Shown here piece by piece: positions 34,601 to 40,007 of a stretch of 40,007 nt of DNA. The DNA is from Clostridiaceae bacterium (GTDB lineage: Bacteria > Bacillota > Clostridia > Saccharofermentanales > DTU023). The stretch covers positions 1-40,007 of the forward strand of contig JAAZKK010000091.1 in NCBI GenBank assembly GCA_012799825.1, written 5' to 3'. The stretch's first letter is position 1; every line of letters starts with the position of its first letter. Under the pieces are notes generated by a model that was not told where the DNA came from, ran no database searches, and was given only the letters and a program-made list of their open reading frames with translations. The position numbers and the translations under genes are program-made.

Positions 34601-37457
34601 CTCGGTGCAAGATGGCAAAGACTGGGTGTTCACCAACACCTTTGATAAGACCACCGTCGAAGTATTCAAAAAGTACGAGCAAACAACAGTGCGACCTCCA
34701 GTTACCATCGTATTGTTCCAAAACGGCGTGGAGTTTTACAGATTTAAACTGGACGGCCATCCCGACGGCTCGCCCGATAGTGGCGAACCGTACGAGAAGG
34801 AAGCCGGCCGTCTGATCTTGCCCAATCTGCCTACAAGAACTCTTCCAGAGCCTGGGAAACCTTCTGTGCCGGCCGTATATACTGTGACAGAGCTCATCCC
34901 GGACGACATTCCGTTCCCCTATCAGCGTGTCATCACCGAAAACGCCACAAATGACTTCCTGATCACCAACACCTACAACAACGGTCGTTTCACGGCCATC
35001 AAGCGCTGGAACATCGGTCAAGCGCCCCTGCCGGAGAGTGGTGTCACCTTTGAGCTATGGCGCTGGGTGACAGGCAGCGGCCAACATTACGATGAAAAAA
35101 TGGTTGGCTATAACGGCACTATGGACGGCAACGTAGACACCGATGAGACTGTCCATGACCAGGATCAAGATGTCCGCGGTATGGAGAACAGGGAATGGGA
35201 ATACACTTGGTTCAACCTGCCACTTAACGGCGATCATGAAGGCGATCCGACAAAACCGGTAGAATACACCTATTTTGTCAAGGAAGTGCCGCTGGGCGGT
35301 GATTATATCATTGATACAGTTTCATCTTCCAGCGTAATGATCAAGAACGTCGCGCTGAAGACTGATTTTACCGCACGGAAGGTATGGGGCGGCGAACCCA
35401 AACCTGAAGTTTACTTACAGCTGATGTGCTCAAGCGGTTCAGGCCCTGCTTATACTATAGGCGAACCTGTGAAGCTTGATGGCGTAGCAGGTGATATAGC
35501 GGCCGGTCAACCCGGTGAACGGAGTGCATGGAACTACACATGGACCAATCTGCCCCGCTTCCCTATGATTGAAGAAGAAGGCGTAGAAAAACCGGATATT
35601 AATAATCCTTACACCTACACTGCCAAAGAGGTAAACTCTGATGGAGAAGACTTCACTCCGGATGGCTATGCCCGCTACGGCAATAACTCTAGCCGCATCA
35701 TTAACATCCAGATATCGGACGTAAAAGCATCCAAAATCTGGGTGGGCGGCGACGCGCAGCGTGCCAATAACATCGGTCCTGAGACGTATCTGACCCTCTA
35801 CCGCAGAACCGTTTTCCAAGAAGAGGAAGAGACAGCCGTCGTTCCTGATGCTGATCTGGGAGGTCAGCCGGCAACCAAACCGGTTTCCCTGGTCGGCGTA
35901 AAGAACGGCCCCGAAACGGTTACCGTGGTCTGGAAGAATATGCCTTGGGGCACCAGTGAAGGTGTTCAGTACATCTATTCAGTAGTTGAGACTGACGTCG
36001 ACGGCAATGCGAAAACCGTCTGGCAGGATGCAGACGACCCGCTACTATACATCTACAACACCACCTACGATGAAAATGATCCTCTAAAGGTAATCGACAC
36101 CTACAAGAGCCCCACTTACGAGGTTTCTGTCACCAAGGTCTGGCTGGATGAGGACGAAAGTCCCATCACAGACAACAGCAAACTGCCCGAAACCCTTGCG
36201 ATTAAGCTCACAGGCAGTGATGACAGCGAGCGTGTCCACAATCTCGTACCGAATGCTTTCGGCAATTGGGAGCACACTTTTACTGATTTAGATAGATACA
36301 ACAGCACCGGTAAAGAGATCACCTACACCCCGATCGAGATCATGCCACCAGGTTACACGCTGCAGGAAACAGAAGGAGATCAGACAGAGGGCTTCACCTT
36401 GACGAACATCTATACACCCGGCAAAGTTGCCGTTCATGTAGCAATGGACTGGGATGATGAAGATAACCAAGACGGCTTCCGTCCGGACAACGTAGTGATT
36501 CGACTGTTTGCAGACGGCGTTGACACGACGCGAACGATCGACTTGACCAAAGCGAATCATTGGACAAGTGCCTTTACCGGGCTGGATCAGTTTAAAACCT
36601 CCGGCGAGGAAATCGTTTATACCATTGAAGACGTCACAATCGCGGAATATGTGACAACAGTCTCCCAAGAGAGTGATGCTCCGCCGGTATTCACGGTCAA
36701 GAGCCATCACGAGCCGGAAACAGTCGATGTCAACGTTAACGAGATCATCTGGATGGACGAAAACGATCACGACGGTATAAGACCAGAAAGCGTCACAATC
36801 CACCTGTTTAAGAATGATGAGGAGTATGCCTCTAAGAGCATTACAGTGGCGGACGGCTGGACTTGGACCTTTGCGGATGCACCAAAACGTGAAGCAGGCG
36901 AACTCATCACTTACACCATTAAACAAGATCCTGTTTTCGAGTACACTACGACGATTGAAGGTGACGCTGTAAATGGTTTCAAAGTGACAAATGCATACAC
37001 TCCGATCTTGCTGGAAGGCGATGTCACGATCACTTGGGACGACGCCGACGATCAAGCCGGATTGAGGCCGTCATCGGTCACCATCAAGCTCTATGCCAAT
37101 GGAAAAGATACCGACAAAACACTGACCTTGACAAAATCGGATCATTGGATCGGTGCCTTCACCGATTTACCGAAGTACAAAGACGGCAAAGAAGTCATCT
37201 ACACGATTAAAGACGTGCCGGTAAACAAATACGACTCCTCGATTTCAGGAGGTATGGTGAAAGGATTCGTTATCATCAAACACCACAAACCACAGAGCAT
37301 CTTACCGATAACAGGCGAATACCAAAACCACAACCACAGTGCGCAGCACGGTATCTACCTGATGCTTCTGTCACTGGGTGCAATCTTGATTGTCACTAGA
37401 AAGAGAAAACGCGATCTTGCTGATTGCTCGAAGGAGAAAAAAGAGTCAGACTATTAA
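25602..37457 (+). CDS. Giant LPxTG-anchored multi-domain surface protein (InlB/MucBP and 26 CnaB modules)
   Basis: The 3951-residue product (about 430 kDa by length) has a signal peptide (1-28). Residues about 50-980 hold about 12 InlB-type (TGYTFAGWS, FGGWYTT, FDGWYYA) and MucBP-like (YRVEHYKQ, DYTVRYVERD, ITFYYG) modules. About 983-3895 hold 26 CnaB-type modules of 100-130 residues, each opening like ATKTWVNG and closing like LTNTYE. Sortase motif LPITG is at 3901-3905, then a helix and the basic tail RKRKR. CnaB modules normally lock themselves with Lys-Asn isopeptide bonds. Such proteins form long, protease-resistant stalks for adhesion. No sortase gene is in the window. AGGGAA about 10 nt upstream is a weak ribosome site. 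The frame is uninterrupted over 11.8 kb, so no assembly break is evident. Confidence 0.95.
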   Translation: MKIRTKKFFVLLLTILLMWQVLPFQVMAEPPEIIVSDPVNLQGNLGNGVRGGAKAVYHTVHFKKHNGDDLETVNNVLDGTKLSEIAPEAPVREGYTFVQWSPPETYITGETASTFEFIAQYRSTNLYELNIKYEYENGSPAALSYMATYAYGETYSVDSPEIVGFEVDIANISGTAGTTQGGATELNYTVTYTASTGTPYRVEHYKQNIYDDEYTIVGTDTQTLNATTGATVTVNSKDYTGFIAQTPTQEATIAPDGSTVVKMYYDRISYILTFDTAGGTFIAPFQGRYDAAIPPVADPTRTGYTFAGWSTTIPDKLTESQTITAQWTPLTNVHYTLVYWIENADPIPGTNTYEYSYHSSANRTGTAGNIYTIAATDKIGINHFTYSHYDTGQTIAGDGSTVINIYYTRKSYTVEFNLDRSNATMTIGGVTYYYNSGPRYSFTAKYESDISNLWPTAEHIPPVPALIGRDWKFYGWRIGYAGTTWISKQTVLNDELINPNGTRTFNARWSRGVSPFYLHYMFESLDGTGSPYNGINYKEDAALSGVVNSAATSGDWIAKPIPGLTSAGVVEEPNPDPNGNYNVYFYYTRNPYTLDFYSHGQVVPGSAKTVKYGDTIEMYNFTPEIPADLPDHSFGGWYTTADCTPGTEFVWSGATMPAHNLRLFAKWSPPIYYVYFNYTKPDGTVAQLDVQQVPQGQKADRPADPAAIPGYDFDGWYYAGTSTKYSFDAQVFSTLNLTGRYLPKNDRSYTVHYLRAADDTELFDSKTVTGQTTGSTVTEQAVEVSGYLPDALSKTITLGAENNLITFYYGTLNVDYTVRYVERDTGTELLPPVTKNSVGHAVVTETAPVITNKPYQMPDNSWVIVDFTPDRPQKSLTLTSNPELNVITFYYEYVIKNHYEVRYLEIDTDPAVVLSEPKHVITAKNEVVELAKSITNYRPHSVVSTYPDLERSSSANYISTGLEVSDPVNQPPQVITFYYMPERIEITGTKTWVDAGISAPDERPQSLSLTLYANDVALSPQPVPNWTDNGNNTWTYRYINLPAAVGGITQIYTVRETVPDNYIANYTDVNLNDHGGTNIINTLDGGTTTFSGTKTWVAEPDSFGFAPRPTDLELTFYRQGINDTGWVKMNPQPEYDWNKNASEDTWTYTANGLKKYENGHLIEYKAEETVPLGYEQILDNGQDFTNEIIYTTATVTWVNGPETRPTIWLKIYQQVGENGTPEQVTYTGLKELDSSTTEVTWRGLYDKDEYGNPYIFTVREVDAEGNDWTPDNYTKVENGLNVTNTYVIPTNGKATATKTWVNGAATHPDLWLQLWRKTTTGTPLIDQPVPNRDPVKVASTGDFSHEWTGLETTDINGNAYTFYVKEGQLNGSTFTEGVPEYYQLTEGEGTLNLTNTYEIPTNGSFEATKVWVNGTEVTKPAVWFQLQRRVSGTETWEPVPNVAPLQVPAGAPYTVNWTDLEETDSAAQPYEFGVVEGTYAAGIFTPGSPDPFVLTGGEYTNEITNTYVSPKREDITVTKVFATTCPGATAPVTAVTLELLRESAAVAPHKVGEVTLDGNIDSVEFYPWKAKFTDLDAKDIYGNDYIYKVNELNVPANYEDTYDQNTFTVTNTWQTISFTAKKAWSGGYSTMDRPPVTFQLQRKVGTADPENVGAPVVLDGVIDDSSSDGSGELALWTYTWTFLPKNDSNNQPYVYSVVETPLIGYRPSGPNAGDAVPTITNTYEHVHIDAQKVIKYPDGIPTDLDGLYFEFVLQRKTENMTSWETVGEPAKLDGSADGVDEENESGERSPELNPPSNQLIWNYNWKYLPKIDADGLEYTYTVIEPTLPKGYVRDSIEGDMNNRFVVTNTFRSDIFRAFKYWDTKTGTEPVIFRLEQATVDSDNWIDMGEDYRIELNGIDDDAENYPNGHAYYEDSPWRAVWIGLPTQNNENVSFKYRVQETPPANYEIDATSSASTAITNVSLKTDITATKLWVNGETVRPDEVTLSLSRYFEGGVIKDNGYVPPQDRILTAPSGGGDDWGTHTWSGEDRFYDDQGVRKEYVYKVEASYTPLNPDTHGSFTSECEVIDGVDGTHHTITSTYTQPFIDLKAAKVWDGGDVDNRPAITIRLWRRYKVEPGQPEHEWAHANPAAPGHTLDGQKDPGINPVTRAQEYAPWKMKGLAPLRDKQGNLFEYKITETATVPGFENPTYLPDQFVFDEENGDELIHFVVTNKYKIPTTGEATATKVFDGGKNAAKPEIWFQLWRKTSDGTVDQAVPGVDPIKITEASNITAEGNYAYTFRNLETTNFDAKPYTFYVKEGNYDEVATTFTEATIFDNFTFLSGAGTLTLINKYASPTTATASATKTWVNGPSANQTDVVLTLYRKTSTGIDEEVLGPDQGTLVKGGEAPEFTYTWEGLKNTDPDGNPYTYYVREPNVTDGRITVDGSSYIVNHVDNAGNNSTAITNAYDPPADAAFTATKTWEGGPGTNKTAVALDLYRHSINVTTELVTGVTPQITGESPTYTYTWENLISRDNKGVLYTFTVKERDEDADNNVTINGSVYKVTYDTDKKNVTNTYQIPKDKNVTATKTWKNGSNVRPGIWFKLQRRTPGGIWQDVPGTNAEHVPAELSVTWTGQERTNFNGIEWEYSVIEGKLVENAFNEWTPDNFTLSGQGTLNLTNTYTIPTDTVVAKKEWENGPSTKPTVWFKLQRAIPGGEPADIPSGEAGSAILRLLPGVLSVQWENVKQTDINGKAYTFSIVEGIVNEATQEFTAGLPASYEYTPTPMTGSLGVVNTYTCPTGSKTTKKIWAGDGPQPYPEVWLRLERTISPTAQFEVVPNTLTKVNMPEDSTESDPITWNNVALKDHNGVPYVFRVMECVYDEENNTFNAGAPANYVSDAGQYDFGEGLQQITNTWQTFDLSAEIIWDGAPAEAYGLPAKTSTLSLYRWDEGGSRPDEPLGSVPLTGNDVNVPAPEFGGRVITNGWRVTVADLPKNNPVNGKPYVYSVEQTGYSAIYTATSSVQDGKDWVFTNTFDKTTVEVFKKYEQTTVRPPVTIVLFQNGVEFYRFKLDGHPDGSPDSGEPYEKEAGRLILPNLPTRTLPEPGKPSVPAVYTVTELIPDDIPFPYQRVITENATNDFLITNTYNNGRFTAIKRWNIGQAPLPESGVTFELWRWVTGSGQHYDEKMVGYNGTMDGNVDTDETVHDQDQDVRGMENREWEYTWFNLPLNGDHEGDPTKPVEYTYFVKEVPLGGDYIIDTVSSSSVMIKNVALKTDFTARKVWGGEPKPEVYLQLMCSSGSGPAYTIGEPVKLDGVAGDIAAGQPGERSAWNYTWTNLPRFPMIEEEGVEKPDINNPYTYTAKEVNSDGEDFTPDGYARYGNNSSRIINIQISDVKASKIWVGGDAQRANNIGPETYLTLYRRTVFQEEEETAVVPDADLGGQPATKPVSLVGVKNGPETVTVVWKNMPWGTSEGVQYIYSVVETDVDGNAKTVWQDADDPLLYIYNTTYDENDPLKVIDTYKSPTYEVSVTKVWLDEDESPITDNSKLPETLAIKLTGSDDSERVHNLVPNAFGNWEHTFTDLDRYNSTGKEITYTPIEIMPPGYTLQETEGDQTEGFTLTNIYTPGKVAVHVAMDWDDEDNQDGFRPDNVVIRLFADGVDTTRTIDLTKANHWTSAFTGLDQFKTSGEEIVYTIEDVTIAEYVTTVSQESDAPPVFTVKSHHEPETVDVNVNEIIWMDENDHDGIRPESVTIHLFKNDEEYASKSITVADGWTWTFADAPKREAGELITYTIKQDPVFEYTTTIEGDAVNGFKVTNAYTPILLEGDVTITWDDADDQAGLRPSSVTIKLYANGKDTDKTLTLTKSDHWIGAFTDLPKYKDGKEVIYTIKDVPVNKYDSSISGGMVKGFVIIKHHKPQSILPITGEYQNHNHSAQHGIYLMLLSLGAILIVTRKRKRDLADCSKEKKESDY
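25752..28547 (+). repeat. InlB/MucBP-type module region of the giant protein
   Basis: Reading the translation, I count about five InlB-type modules with an aromatic-Gly-Trp core (VQWSPP, FAGWST, YGWRIG, FGGWYT, FDGWYY). About seven MucBP-like modules each close with a YY motif (MYYDR, IYYTR, FYYTR, FYYGT, FYYEY, FYYMP). They alternate and lead into the CnaB array. Such modules bind host glycoproteins or mucins, or act as spacers in other bacteria. Boundaries are approximate. Confidence 0.75.
28548..37290 (+). repeat. Array of 26 CnaB-type isopeptide modules
   Basis: Module starts, judged from the first beta-strand, fall at roughly 28548, 28869, 29179, 29476, 29806, 30142, 30451, 30781, 31156, 31495, 31858, 32257, 32617, 32962, 33289, 33598, 33946, 34291, 34648, 34984, 35359, 35716, 36118, 36424, 36721 and 37012. 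In 21 modules a Lys stands two residues before the strand's conserved Trp/Tyr/Phe/Ile. Modules 3, 18, 24, 25 and 26 have Val, Ile or Met there. The closing Asn is replaced in modules 10 (Ser), 22 (Asp), 24 (Ser) and 26 (Lys). Confidence 0.8.
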
Positions 37458-37471
37458 AGTTGTTACGCGGC

Positions 37472-37640
37472 TAACAGGTTACATACCTATCAGGTTTATA
37501 TGCCTAACAGGTTATATGCCTAACAGGTTATATGCCTAACAGGTTATATGCCTAACAGGTTATATGCCTAACAGGTTATAGGCCTAACAGCTTATGTGTC
37601 TAACAGGTTATGTATCTTACAGGTTATGTATTTTACAGCT
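37472..37640. repeat. 16-bp tandem repeat, 11 copies
   Basis: The unit CCTAACAGGTTATATG recurs with TAACAGG-like cores at 37472, 37488, 37505, 37521, 37537, 37553, 37569, 37585, 37601, 37617 and 37633. The period is 16 bp with one 17-bp step. Central copies are identical and the edge copies are degenerate. It starts 15 bp after the stop codon of the giant gene. There are no spacers between units, so it is not a CRISPR array. It is a good candidate variable-number repeat. Confidence 0.95.
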
Positions 37641-37689
37641 AGGACGGAAATAATATCTGACCACCAAAACAGTAGTTAAAAACTCATTA

Positions 37690-37722
37690 AGAGGGAGCTG
37701 GCAAGGTTCAGCTCCCTCTTTC
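37690..37722. terminator. Bidirectional intrinsic terminator
   Basis: GAGGGAGCTG (37691-37700) and CAGCTCCCTC (37709-37718) form a perfect 10-bp stem with an 8-nt loop. Adenines precede it and TTTC follows; on the minus strand a T-rich stretch also follows. It lies between the convergent giant-protein gene and the zinc-ribbon gene. Confidence 0.85.
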
Positions 37723-37747
37723 AATGCAACAAATACTCCTCATGTCT

Positions 37748-38077
37748 TTACGTAACATCACTTCCGTTTGTTTCGGAAAACATCTCATCGACAATCTCCC
37801 TGGCTTTTTGCAAGCAGGAAAAGGGTACATAGACTTTACAGCGTTCCATCATAGGGCCTACTTTTAACGCCATACCCATACCCATTCTTTTCTTTAGAAC
37901 GACAGGAATGCCATTGTTTTTTAAGGCCTCCGCCAACATTTCTGCCCACATCATCTGCTTTTCACAGAGAAAACAGGCATCATTGGAAAGAGGTTCCCTA
38001 ACCTTTTTGTTGCCACAAGCGGGACATTGCTCGTCCTCAAAGGCATAGTGGCAATGTTCACAGTATAGAAACTTCAC
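37748..38077 (-). CDS. Zinc-ribbon and DUF2007-like protein
   Basis: The 109-residue product begins with a small zinc-ribbon-like segment: YCEHC near residue 5, CPACG near 17 and a further CFLC near 35. The C-terminal half resembles DUF2007 (putative signal-transducing) domains: AEALKNNGIPVVLKKRMG, then CKVYVPFSCLQKAREIVDEM. It is a soluble protein of unknown role. I take GTG 38077 as the start because AAAGG lies 8 nt upstream; the frame runs three codons further to a GTG that would overlap that site. It is convergent with the giant surface gene and downstream of the regulator gene on the same strand. Confidence 0.8.
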   Translation of the reverse strand: MKFLYCEHCHYAFEDEQCPACGNKKVREPLSNDACFLCEKQMMWAEMLAEALKNNGIPVVLKKRMGMGMALKVGPMMERCKVYVPFSCLQKAREIVDEMFSETNGSDVT

Positions 38078-38141
38078 GCTAAACACCTTTCATTAGCAAG
38101 AATTAAACCGCATAAGTTGTGACGCTAATTGCTTGAGCGAA

Positions 38142-39680
38142 TTATCCATACTCAATGTTGTTTTCATACATATTCAATATTTTATACGACAAAAATAATT
38201 TATAACAGGACTCGCCATTATGAAGATCCATTCCTGTAATCTCTTGTATTTTTTCTATACGGTATGCAATTGTATTTCTATGGATACTAAGTTTCTTTGC
38301 GGTCGCTGCCATATTATGGCCGGTATTAAGATATTCATACAATGTTTCATAATACTGTGTGCCTAATGCTTTATCATACTCTATTATTTTTAACAATTCA
38401 GGATAACAGAAATCTTTTAAATTTATATTTTTATCAACACAAGATAAAAGGCAATAGAAATAATAGTCATGATACATATACAAACGCAAATCTGTATCCA
38501 TTGCACTTCCAATTGCCAAAGTTTTTTTAGCCTGAAGGTAGTGTTTTCTTATATCTATAATATCTTCGAATTTAGAACTTAAACTAGCTTTAAGATTATT
38601 ATCATTCAAAAGATCAATAAGAATACTTTCTTTCGCCTCCAGCTCTTTCGAATTTGCAAAATTGAGAAGCAATATAAGATTCTGATCGTGTTCAAGTATT
38701 AAACACGTTGGAAATAAAGTTTTAAAGTATTGTTTTAAAAATTCAATAATGCGAAAGTTAACATCATTGAGTGTGACAATCAAAATATATAGATCGTTAT
38801 AGAGTCTCAGGTTTAATAATTTTATTCTCTCTTCAATAATTTCAGTTTGCGTAACATTACCTATAATTAAATCTAATAATATTTTTTTGTTCATTCCTCC
38901 TATAACGTTAGAGAACTTCTTATTTCTTTGCATCTCTATAGAAATAACATCACATAATATAGCAGCTATTTCAATGTCTTCATTCCTAAATTTCCGATTA
39001 CTTTCCATGACACCCAGAATGCCAACCATTTTATTATTTATGGATATTTTCCCATGTATTCTTCTTAAGTTCTGAGCAAAACCGGAATCTGTGATAATTG
39101 GCATGACACTGTTTGCTATTTTACTCATTAATTTTTCTTTTATCGTCATCAAAACAATTTCATTAGGCGTGTAATTGTACTTGATGATATTCTCCCATGA
39201 GGGGTCATCTACCTCAACGGATGAATAATATCCTATAAGCTTACGGGAAGCATCTGCAAGAATTACCGGGTTTTCCAATAACTCTGAACCTATTCGAATA
39301 ATATTGTTTAATCCTTTTTCCTCTGTTAATGAACGAAGCAGATAAGAAGAGCTTTCCGAAACCCTCCTGCTTGCTGTAAATATTTCTTTCACGTCATTTA
39401 ACAAGTCAAGAGCGTTTGTTTCAGCATGAACTTCTGCAGCATCTGCAATAAGTGATGAAAAATTAAAGCGAGAGTCATTGATTAAAAGAAGTCCAATATT
39501 GTTAATTTTTTCGATATTGTCTGGAAGTAAAGACGTTTTACATACATAAACTATATTATTCATAAATTCTGATTGACCCTCATACATAAGGGCAGCATCA
39601 AAATAATTTAAATGCGTTTTTATAAAAATATTTATCTTGTAGTCAGGCAATCTTGCCACTAAATCAGTTAAGGTAAGCAA
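38142..39680 (-). CDS. PucR/CdaR-family transcriptional regulator
   Basis: The 512-residue product has an N-terminal PucR-like sensory region (about 1-120), a GAF-like middle (about 125-255, with ILADASRKLIGYYSS and ISINNKMVGILGVMES) and a GGDEF-like degenerate domain (about 265-430). The C-terminal PucR helix-turn-helix is at about 440-500, with LNTGHNMAATAKKLSIHRNT and IAYRIEKIQEITG. The start is TTG 39680, with GGGGGTG about 10 nt upstream. It is divergent from the aldehyde:ferredoxin oxidoreductase gene, with a 214-nt shared spacer, so I infer it controls that gene in response to a metabolite. It is AT-richer than its left-hand neighbours. Confidence 0.9.
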   Translation of the reverse strand: MLTLTDLVARLPDYKINIFIKTHLNYFDAALMYEGQSEFMNNIVYVCKTSLLPDNIEKINNIGLLLINDSRFNFSSLIADAAEVHAETNALDLLNDVKEIFTASRRVSESSSYLLRSLTEEKGLNNIIRIGSELLENPVILADASRKLIGYYSSVEVDDPSWENIIKYNYTPNEIVLMTIKEKLMSKIANSVMPIITDSGFAQNLRRIHGKISINNKMVGILGVMESNRKFRNEDIEIAAILCDVISIEMQRNKKFSNVIGGMNKKILLDLIIGNVTQTEIIEERIKLLNLRLYNDLYILIVTLNDVNFRIIEFLKQYFKTLFPTCLILEHDQNLILLLNFANSKELEAKESILIDLLNDNNLKASLSSKFEDIIDIRKHYLQAKKTLAIGSAMDTDLRLYMYHDYYFYCLLSCVDKNINLKDFCYPELLKIIEYDKALGTQYYETLYEYLNTGHNMAATAKKLSIHRNTIAYRIEKIQEITGMDLHNGESCYKLFLSYKILNMYENNIEYG

Positions 39681-39702
39681 CGCGAAATTTCACCCCCAAG
39701 TA

Positions 39703-39753
39703 TATGTTAACTTCTAATTCATATGCTGGCTTCTATTATGTTGGCACCTAATT
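39703..39753. promoter_or_regulatory. Three short direct repeats in the divergent regulator spacer
   Basis: TATGTTAACTTCTAATT (39703), TATGCTGGCTTCTATT (39722) and TATGTTGGCACCTAATT (39737) are imperfect direct repeats 19 and 15 nt apart. They lie just upstream of the PucR-type regulator's ribosome site and downstream of its predicted promoter. They may be binding sites for that regulator. Confidence 0.4.
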
Positions 39754-39759
39754 TTTTCT

Positions 39760-39788
39760 ATCATAGTGCAAAAAGCATAATAAAACAA
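39760..39788 (-). promoter_or_regulatory. Candidate promoter of the PucR-type regulator
   Basis: On the minus strand TTGTTT (39788-39783) is 17 nt before TATGAT (39765-39760). This is a moderate -35 and a good -10 for sigma-A, leaving a leader of about 75 nt to the TTG start. Confidence 0.45.
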
Positions 39789-39802
39789 TAGGATAATTAT
39801 GC
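39775..39802. promoter_or_regulatory. Inverted repeat overlapping the regulator's -35
   Basis: GCATAAT (39775-39781) and ATTATGC (39796-39802) are perfect complements, 14 nt apart. They sit across the predicted -35 of the regulator promoter. The position would allow autoregulation, but the arms are AT-rich and short. Confidence 0.35.
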
Positions 39803-39894
39803 GTTTAACATAATGATTAAAAGCTGGCATTTTATTAGAATGGTTTCACAAATAATTGATAAGTAATTGATATTTATAGCAAAGGAGGTTATTT

Positions 39895-40007
39895 ATGAGT
39901 ACTAAAATTGCTCCAAGGGGAGGCTATATGGGTCAGATTCTTAGGGTTGACCTTTCCACCGGAGTTTTCAAAGAAGAGAAACTTGATCCGGAAAAAGTTG
40001 CTTTATA
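39895..40007 (+). CDS. Aldehyde:ferredoxin oxidoreductase family protein, N-terminal fragment
   Basis: ATG 39895 has a perfect AAAGGAGG 6 nt upstream. The 37 visible residues include GGYMGQILRVDLSTGVF followed by KEEKL, the characteristic N-terminal strand of tungsten-containing aldehyde:ferredoxin oxidoreductases. The gene is cut by the window edge; a complete one would be about 600-700 residues. Family members bind a tungsten-bispyranopterin cofactor and a 4Fe-4S cluster and oxidise aldehydes to acids with ferredoxin as acceptor. The cofactor motifs lie outside the window, so subfamily and substrate are unknown. The divergent PucR-type gene is its likely regulator. Confidence 0.85.
   Translation, partial: MSTKIAPRGGYMGQILRVDLSTGVFKEEKLDPEKVAL

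Noticed and set aside
26271-37055. Several long antisense frames inside the giant gene
   Set aside because: They are mirror frames of the repeated CnaB coding sequence, with no ribosome sites and no domains.
37472-37640. Possible CRISPR or phage attachment site
   Set aside because: The 16-bp units are contiguous with no spacers, and no integrase or tRNA is nearby.

Overview
The window looks like a chromosomal segment of an anaerobic, Gram-positive, Clostridia-type bacterium. The evidence is strong AGGAGG-type ribosome binding sites with frequent GTG and TTG starts, lipoprotein signal peptides, an LPxTG-anchored surface protein, LiaF/DUF4097-type envelope proteins, a K+-dependent-type membrane pyrophosphatase, and the start of a tungsten aldehyde:ferredoxin oxidoreductase-family gene. 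I cannot name the species. I see no tRNA, rRNA, CRISPR array, transposase or phage gene.

Layout. 1-2500: the 5' end of an unrecognised minus-strand gene, an unknown membrane protein, and about 850 nt of gene-free, repeat-filled DNA. 2525-5382 (minus): the ion-pumping pyrophosphatase hppA followed 5 nt later by an unrecognised soluble protein, probably translationally coupled. 5400-6014: intergenic DNA built of five degenerate 67-bp repeats. 6015-10878 (plus): a complete branched-chain amino-acid-type ABC importer, livJ-H-M-G-F, with a terminator hairpin between livJ and livH. 11136-12737: a NhaP2/CvrA-like cation/proton antiporter. 13185-14683: a translationally coupled LiaF-like/DUF4097 envelope pair. 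14798-15031 (minus): a small two-helix membrane protein. 15224-22557 (minus): a five-gene peptide-type ABC importer (binding protein, two permeases, two ATPases) behind a near-consensus sigma-A promoter. 23287-23877: an XRE regulator. 24475-37457: a secreted 356-aa protein and a 3951-aa wall-anchored giant surface protein with about 12 InlB/MucBP-type modules and 26 CnaB-type modules. 37748-38077 (minus): a zinc-ribbon/DUF2007-like protein. 38142-39680 (minus): a PucR/CdaR-type regulator, divergent from the truncated aldehyde:ferredoxin oxidoreductase gene at the right edge.

How it fits together. The gene content points to an amino-acid- and peptide-using anaerobe: two amino-acid/peptide importers, a pyrophosphate-driven cation pump plus a cation/proton antiporter for membrane energetics, and a tungsten oxidoreductase that in this metabolic type would oxidise aldehydes from amino-acid fermentation. 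The giant protein is a probable adhesin or surface stalk.

The most notable observations are: (1) the peptide-binding lipoprotein has its two halves in swapped order compared with ordinary family-5 binding proteins, carries an extra C-terminal Ig-like domain, and sits beside a permease with a large extracytoplasmic insert, an architecture I associate with archaeal (Thermococcales) transporters; (2) the 26-module CnaB array loses its isopeptide-forming lysine in a patterned way, with all three wall-proximal modules affected; (3) many intergenic regions carry their own unrelated tandem repeat (16, 23, 25, 57, about 60, 67, 208 bp), one of which duplicates the 3' end of the antiporter gene.
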